A stretch of 36,672 nt of DNA, from contig JASJDA010000024.1 of the NCBI GenBank assembly GCA_030065755.1, forward strand, positions 1 to 36,672, given 5' to 3'. The translations under genes were made by a program, and so were the position numbers. This DNA comes from Prochloraceae cyanobacterium (GTDB lineage: Bacteria; Cyanobacteriota; Cyanobacteriia; Cyanobacteriales; JASJDA01). Positions 32,439 to 36,672 of this stretch are shown here, in pieces (positions within the stretch are counted from its first letter, which is position 1; each line of letters begins with the position of its first letter). Under the pieces are notes generated by a model, which did no database searches, was not told the origin of the DNA, and was given only the letters and a program-made list of their open reading frames with translations.

Positions 32439-32590
32439 GGGGGAAGATTGAGAGATGGGGGAGTGTGGGAAGAGTGGGGAGATGGGGGAGATTGATTAAT
32501 CGCAGTAATAATGACTTTCATAGTATACAAATAAATCCCTCTCCCCACACCTCCCACACCTCCCACACTCCCCACACTCCCCACACCCCC
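32439..32590. repeat. G-rich and C-rich low-complexity arms between ctaC and ctaD
   Basis: 32439-32490 is purine/G-rich (units like GTGTGGGAAG, GTGGGGAGATGGGGGAG) and 32536-32590 is C-rich with a roughly 9-bp period of CTCCCACAC. The arms are largely complementary, so the transcript can form a long imperfect hairpin in the ctaC-ctaD gap. Such arrays are common between cyanobacterial genes. Confidence 0.7.
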
Positions 32591-32658
32591 AACAGGGGAG
32601 AGGAAGAAAAATTTAACTGTTCTTGAAAATAGAGAAAAAGTGTAAGAACAAAAATACT

Positions 32659-34314
32659 ATGACTCAAATTGCAGCAGAAAGCTCAAACACTGACCCGCAT
32701 ATCCACGAAAAACCTCTGAGTTGGCGACGATATTTTAGCTTTAGCACCGATCATAAAGTAATTGGCATCCAATATATAGTTACAGCCTTTTTCTTCTTCG
32801 TCGTCGCGGGCATTTTCGCCATGATTATGCGGGGAGAATTAATTACTCCCGAAACAGATTTAGTCGATCGCACGGTATATAATGCTCTGTTTACCATGCA
32901 CGGCACGATTATGATTTTTGGCTGGATGTTTCCCGTCCTGGTTGGATTTTCCAATTATCTGGTTCCCCTGATGATTGGGGCGCGAGATATGGCTTTTCCT
33001 CGTCTCAACGCGGCAGCATTCTGGATGGTTCCCGTGTTCGGATTCCTGTTTATTCTCAGTTTTCTCGTACCTGGGGGTCCTGCGCAAGCGGGTTGGTGGT
33101 CTTATCCTCCCGTCAGCATTCAAAATCCGAGCGAACAATGGCTTAATGGGGAACTTCTTTGGTTGTTAGCAATAGTACTTTCTGGCATTTCCTCGATTAT
33201 GGGGGCCGTTAACTTTGTAACTACAATCGTGATGATGCGTTGCCCTGGAATGAGCTGGTTTAAAATGCCTGCTTTTGTTTGGACGGTATTAGCAGCGCAA
33301 ATTATTCAACTGTTCGGGCTGCCTGCTTTGACTGCTGCTTCAATCATGTTGCTGTGCGACCTAAGTTTCGGTACTACCTTTTTTGATTCTGCTGCCGGAG
33401 GGGATCCAGTTTTATTTCAACACCTGTTCTGGTTTTATTCCCATCCTGCGGTTTATGTGATGATTTTGCCAGTATTTGGCGTTTTCTCGGAAGTTTTCCC
33501 CGTCTATTCTCGTAAGCCCCTATTTGGCTACAGAGTAGTGGTTGTTTCTTCCTTCATTATTGTGGCATTGAGCGCAGTTGTCTGGGTACATCACATGTTT
33601 GCCAGCGGTACCCCTGGTTGGATGCGGATCTTGTTTATGTTTTCCACCATGCTAATTTCAGTGCCGACAGGAATTAAAGTTTTTGCTTGGGTAGCTACAA
33701 TTTGGGGCGGTAAACTTCGTCTCAATACGGCGATGCTGTTTGCTTTGGGGGGTCTAATTAATTTTGTCTTTTCTGGCATTACGGGAATTATGCTCTCCTC
33801 TGTTCCCGTAGACATTCACGTTAACAATACCTATTTTGTAGTGGGACACTTTCACTACGTCATCTACGGCGCGATCGTCTTCGGATTATATGCTGCCATC
33901 TATCATTGGTTTCCCAAAATGACTGGGAGAATGTACTACGAAAGTCTAGGTCAGTTGCACTTTTGGTTGACCTTTCTCGGTACTACCCTCAATTTTGTTC
34001 CCATGCACCCTTTAGGCTTGATGGGAATGCCCAGACGGGTTGCTTCTTACGATCCTGAATTTGCTTTTTGGAATGTGGTGGCTAGTATTGGGGCATTTTT
34101 GCTGGGTATGTCTACTATACCTTTTCTACTCAACATTATTGCTTCTTGGATTAATGGTAAAGAGGCCCCAGATAATCCCTGGCGGGCGATCGGTTTAGAA
34201 TGGCTGGTATCTTCTCCTCCTGATGTAGAAAACTTTGAAGAAATTCCCATTGTTGTCTCCGAACCCTATGGTTATGGCAAACAAGAACCATTGACTGAAA
34301 ATATGGGCGGGTAA
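32659..34314 (+). CDS. ctaD: Cytochrome c oxidase-like subunit I (ARTO type)
   Basis: The ATG at 32659 gives 551 residues; the frame is open 12 codons upstream, but the Lys-rich extension lacks a plausible start signal. It is a twelve-helix haem-copper oxidase core: low-spin haem ligand in NALFTMHGTIMIFGWM, CuB/Tyr cross-link motif WFYSHPAVYVMILP, paired histidines WVHHMFASGTPGW, and haem ligands VVGHFHYVIYGA. The motif usually written HPEVY has Ala for the proton-path Glu, as seen in ARTO-type subunits. It reduces oxygen to water in the cytoplasmic or thylakoid membrane together with ctaC and ctaE. Confidence 0.95.
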   Translation: MTQIAAESSNTDPHIHEKPLSWRRYFSFSTDHKVIGIQYIVTAFFFFVVAGIFAMIMRGELITPETDLVDRTVYNALFTMHGTIMIFGWMFPVLVGFSNYLVPLMIGARDMAFPRLNAAAFWMVPVFGFLFILSFLVPGGPAQAGWWSYPPVSIQNPSEQWLNGELLWLLAIVLSGISSIMGAVNFVTTIVMMRCPGMSWFKMPAFVWTVLAAQIIQLFGLPALTAASIMLLCDLSFGTTFFDSAAGGDPVLFQHLFWFYSHPAVYVMILPVFGVFSEVFPVYSRKPLFGYRVVVVSSFIIVALSAVVWVHHMFASGTPGWMRILFMFSTMLISVPTGIKVFAWVATIWGGKLRLNTAMLFALGGLINFVFSGITGIMLSSVPVDIHVNNTYFVVGHFHYVIYGAIVFGLYAAIYHWFPKMTGRMYYESLGQLHFWLTFLGTTLNFVPMHPLGLMGMPRRVASYDPEFAFWNVVASIGAFLLGMSTIPFLLNIIASWINGKEAPDNPWRAIGLEWLVSSPPDVENFEEIPIVVSEPYGYGKQEPLTENMGG

Positions 34315-34320
34315 CGAATA

Positions 34321-34366
34321 TATTTATATTAAGGACGCACCACGCAGGAATTCCTTAATATAAATA
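34321..34366. repeat. 15-bp perfect inverted repeat between ctaD and ctaE
   Basis: TATTTATATTAAGGA (34321-34335) and its complement (34352-34366) enclose a 16-base loop. It is AT-rich with no following T tract, so it is more likely an RNA stability hairpin or a transposon relic than a terminator. Confidence 0.7.
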
Positions 34367-34472
34367 GAAATAATATTTTCATGGCTTGACTTTCCCACTA
34401 GGGTTAAGCATAAGGAATCCCAGATAAACAGCAGAACAGTCACAAGATTTTACCTATCAACAATTAACAAGT

Positions 34473-35090
34473 ATGACTACTTTAGATGGCGCTATAGATA
34501 AAAATCAACTACATCAGTCTAGCCACGCAATAGCACACGAACATGACGAAGCGCGCAATAGTATGTTCGGCTTTGTCGTCTTTTTGCTTTCAGAAAGCAT
34601 TGTGTTTCTCAGTTTTTTTGCTGGCTACATTCTTTATAAAACTACAAGCCCTAGCTGGCTTCCTCCTGGTGTAGAAGGGTTAGCAGTCAGAGAACCTGCT
34701 ATTAATACCGTTGTTTTAGTTTCCAGTAGTTTTGTTATTTATATTGCCGAACGTTACCTACACAAAAACAATCTCTGGGGATTTCGCTTTTTTTGGCTAG
34801 CAACTATGGCAATGGGAAGCTTTTTCATTTACGGACAAGCAGTGGAATGGCAAAGCCTTAATTTTGGCTTTACCTCTGGTGTATTTGGAGGAACATTCTA
34901 CCTACTAACTGGCTTTCACGGTTTGCACGTTATGACTGGCATTCTGCTTCAAGGAATTATGCTCATTCGTTCTTTTATTCCTGGTAATTACGAAAAAGGG
35001 CAATTTGGCGTTGAAGCAAGCTCGATATTTTGGCACTTTGTCGATGTGATTTGGATTATTTTATTTATTCTTATTTACGTCTGGCAATAA
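34473..35090 (+). CDS. ctaE: Cytochrome c oxidase-like subunit III (ARTO type)
   Basis: A 205-residue subunit III with five transmembrane helices: FGFVVFLLSESIVFLSFFAG, AINTVVLVSSSFVIYIAERY, WLATMAMGSFFIYGQAVEW, TFYLLTGFHGLHVMTGILLQ and FWHFVDVIWIILFILIYVWQ. The conserved TGFHGLHV and WHFVD motifs are intact. It completes a ctaC-ctaD-ctaE set. About 158 bp separate it from ctaD, with a hairpin in between. Confidence 0.94.
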   Translation: MTTLDGAIDKNQLHQSSHAIAHEHDEARNSMFGFVVFLLSESIVFLSFFAGYILYKTTSPSWLPPGVEGLAVREPAINTVVLVSSSFVIYIAERYLHKNNLWGFRFFWLATMAMGSFFIYGQAVEWQSLNFGFTSGVFGGTFYLLTGFHGLHVMTGILLQGIMLIRSFIPGNYEKGQFGVEASSIFWHFVDVIWIILFILIYVWQ

Positions 35091-35111
35091 TCAATTAACA
35101 ATAAACTAAAA

Positions 35112-36602
35112 ATGATTATCGACGATCGCTATTACGATGTAATTATTGTTGGCACTGGTGCGGGTGGAGGTACCCTAACTCGCAAACTAGCAGAGGCTGG
35201 CAAAAAAATCTTGGTCTTGGAACAGGGAGAGTTTACCGAAAAAGAAAGTTCGGAGTTAGTAGAAGTAGAGATTTTCAAAAAAGAAGATTATCACGCCCCA
35301 GAAACGTGGTATGACAGTGCAGGAGAGCCATTTAAGCCTCAAATGAGTTACTGCGTTGGTGGCAATACTAAAATTTATAGTGGGGTACTATTAAGACTGC
35401 GAGAACGAGATTTCGAGGAAGTGCAGCATCAAGATGGTATTTCTCCAGAATGGCCTTTAAAATATCAAGATTTTGAACCTTATTACACCGAAGCCGAAAA
35501 GTTATATCGCGCTTGCGGTAAAGCAGGTGACGACCCCACAGAACCACCAAGGAGTGAAGATTATCCTTTCCCACCAGTCGATCGCATCCCTCAAATAGAA
35601 GAAATCGGCGATCGCCTATCCAAATACGAACTACATCCAGCCTATTTACCTATTGGCATTGGCGATGAAGGACGCACCGATGCAGAAGATACGGGAGTCA
35701 GTCCCGCAATAAGGGCTGGTCTCGACGTTACTTTAAAAACATCGGCTAAAGTCGTAGCTTTACATACTAACCCTTCAGGAAGAGAAGTTAAAGCAGTTGA
35801 AGCCCAGATAAAAGGACAATCCTATCTATTTATGGGTCATATTGTCGTAGTTGCTTGTGGTGCGATTAATTCTGCTGCTTTATTATTGCGATCGGCTAAT
35901 GAAAAACATCCCCAAGGACTTGCTAACAGTTCCGATCTAGTGGGACGGAATTTGATGAAACAACTGATGACGGTAATCCTGCAGCGATCTCCTCAGCCTA
36001 ACTCTGGATTGTTTCAACGCACTATGTACGTCAATGATTTTTACTGGGGTGACAAAGATTTTCCCTATCCCATGGGACACGTCCAAGATTCGGGGGGAAT
36101 TCTGCAAGACGTAATTTTTTCGGAGTCTCCTCCAATTTTATCTGTTGCTGCTAAACTAATGCCAGGATTTAGTTTGAAGCAGTTAGCTAAAAGTTCTCTA
36201 GGCTGGTGGTTGCAGACAGAGGATTTACCCGATCCTAATAATCGAGTTAGCTTAAGTGAAAACAAGCTACACTTAAATTACACTCCTAACAATTTAGAAG
36301 CACACGATCGCCTATTATATCGCTGGCAAGAAGTACTTAAAGCCACAGATAAAGAGTCTCTTGGCATCCATCCTTACGGAACCGTTCCCATTCAAGTTGT
36401 CGCACATCAATGCGGTACTTGTCGCTTTGGAGAAGACCCAAAATCTTCAGTATTAGACCTCAACTGTCGCACTCACGATGTCGATAATCTCTATATAGTC
36501 GATAGCAGTTTTTTTCCTTCTAGTGCTGCTGTAAGTCCTGCTTTAACAGTCATTGCTAACGCTTTGAGAGTAGCAGAGCATCTGATCGAACAGTTGAATT
36601 AG
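35112..36602 (+). CDS. GMC-family FAD-dependent oxidoreductase
   Basis: A 496-residue glucose-methanol-choline oxidoreductase. The FAD-binding Rossmann motif IIVGTGAGGGTLTRKLAEAG is at residues 9-28, followed by LVLEQG. MSYCVGGNTKIYSGVLLRLR corresponds to the family's second FAD segment (GG-S/T-x-N/K), and the C-terminus has the catalytic-region pattern VVAHQCGTCRFGEDP, then LYIVDSSFFPSSAAVSPALT. It starts 21 bp after ctaE and GMC genes accompany this oxidase in other cyanobacteria, so it may feed electrons or act on a redox cofactor for it. The substrate is unknown. Confidence 0.9.
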   Translation: MIIDDRYYDVIIVGTGAGGGTLTRKLAEAGKKILVLEQGEFTEKESSELVEVEIFKKEDYHAPETWYDSAGEPFKPQMSYCVGGNTKIYSGVLLRLRERDFEEVQHQDGISPEWPLKYQDFEPYYTEAEKLYRACGKAGDDPTEPPRSEDYPFPPVDRIPQIEEIGDRLSKYELHPAYLPIGIGDEGRTDAEDTGVSPAIRAGLDVTLKTSAKVVALHTNPSGREVKAVEAQIKGQSYLFMGHIVVVACGAINSAALLLRSANEKHPQGLANSSDLVGRNLMKQLMTVILQRSPQPNSGLFQRTMYVNDFYWGDKDFPYPMGHVQDSGGILQDVIFSESPPILSVAAKLMPGFSLKQLAKSSLGWWLQTEDLPDPNNRVSLSENKLHLNYTPNNLEAHDRLLYRWQEVLKATDKESLGIHPYGTVPIQVVAHQCGTCRFGEDPKSSVLDLNCRTHDVDNLYIVDSSFFPSSAAVSPALTVIANALRVAEHLIEQLN

Positions 36603-36672
36603 CCCCCTCTAATAGATCGCAGTAATTAAGTTGTATGTATCCTAGAAAATAGAAGGTAAATCAATTACCTGC

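Noticed and set aside
32426..32626. A 66-codon + frame between ctaC and ctaD
   Set aside because: It is read from the G-rich and C-rich low-complexity arms and gives a repetitive His-Thr-Ser product.

Overview
The window is cyanobacterial chromosome. HIP1-type GCGATCGC sites are dense throughout, the gene content is cyanobacterial (Uma2 paralogs, an alternative respiratory oxidase cluster, a Cas12k transposon), and base composition is AT-leaning. A filamentous or Pleurocapsa-like lineage is plausible, but the genus cannot be fixed from the sequence alone.

Layout. Positions 1-2740 are old accessory DNA: the N-terminus of a TnpB-like gene running off the edge, two Uma2-family nuclease genes flanked by decayed copies of the same small sequence, and one unrecognised gene. 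Positions 2741-28399 are a complete type V-K CRISPR-associated transposon (CAST) of about 25.7 kb, with both TGTACA ends, TnsB-type repeats inside each end and a GCTTCC direct repeat outside. It carries tnsB-tnsC-tniQ at one end, a MerR-type regulator (CvkR), Cas12k, tracrRNA and a short CRISPR array at the other, and about 18 kb of cargo between. The cargo is a Tc (ABC) toxin system: a 2421-residue TcB-TcC fusion with a damaged 5' end and a 3080-residue TcA. An intact PIN toxin-antitoxin pair, fragments of other such pairs and a small MITE lie between or beside them. Positions 28444-28528 are tRNA-Ser(UGA), the target of the transposon. Beyond it are a metallophosphoesterase with a small overlapping upstream gene, about 0.75 kb of AT-rich spacer, and an alternative respiratory terminal oxidase operon (two DUF2231 membrane proteins, ctaC, ctaD, ctaE, a GMC oxidoreductase).

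The most unusual element lies between the CRISPR array and the CRISPR-side transposon end. A second, diverged tracrRNA copy (28044-28311) ends in a short hairpin that replaces the anti-repeat:repeat duplex, then the GAAAG repeat end, then a 17-nt spacer matching the 3' end of the adjacent tRNA-Ser at 16 of 17 positions. It reads as a natural single-guide RNA dedicated to homing. The target has a GTT PAM and the transposon end lies about 61 bp from it, which agrees with known V-K spacing. Several stems of the two tracrRNA copies differ by compensated base pairs, so the second copy seems to be kept under selection for structure.

How the parts fit, by inference: Cas12k with the fused guide finds tRNA-Ser, TniQ and TnsC bridge to TnsB, and TnsB joins the ends. 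The array RNA with the first tracrRNA would send the element to other targets. CvkR sits divergently to cas12k, and a similar 16-bp palindromic site lies in both the cvkR/cas12k and tnsB promoter regions, so one regulator may hold both modules down. The element would thus be a programmable vehicle for a Tc toxin.
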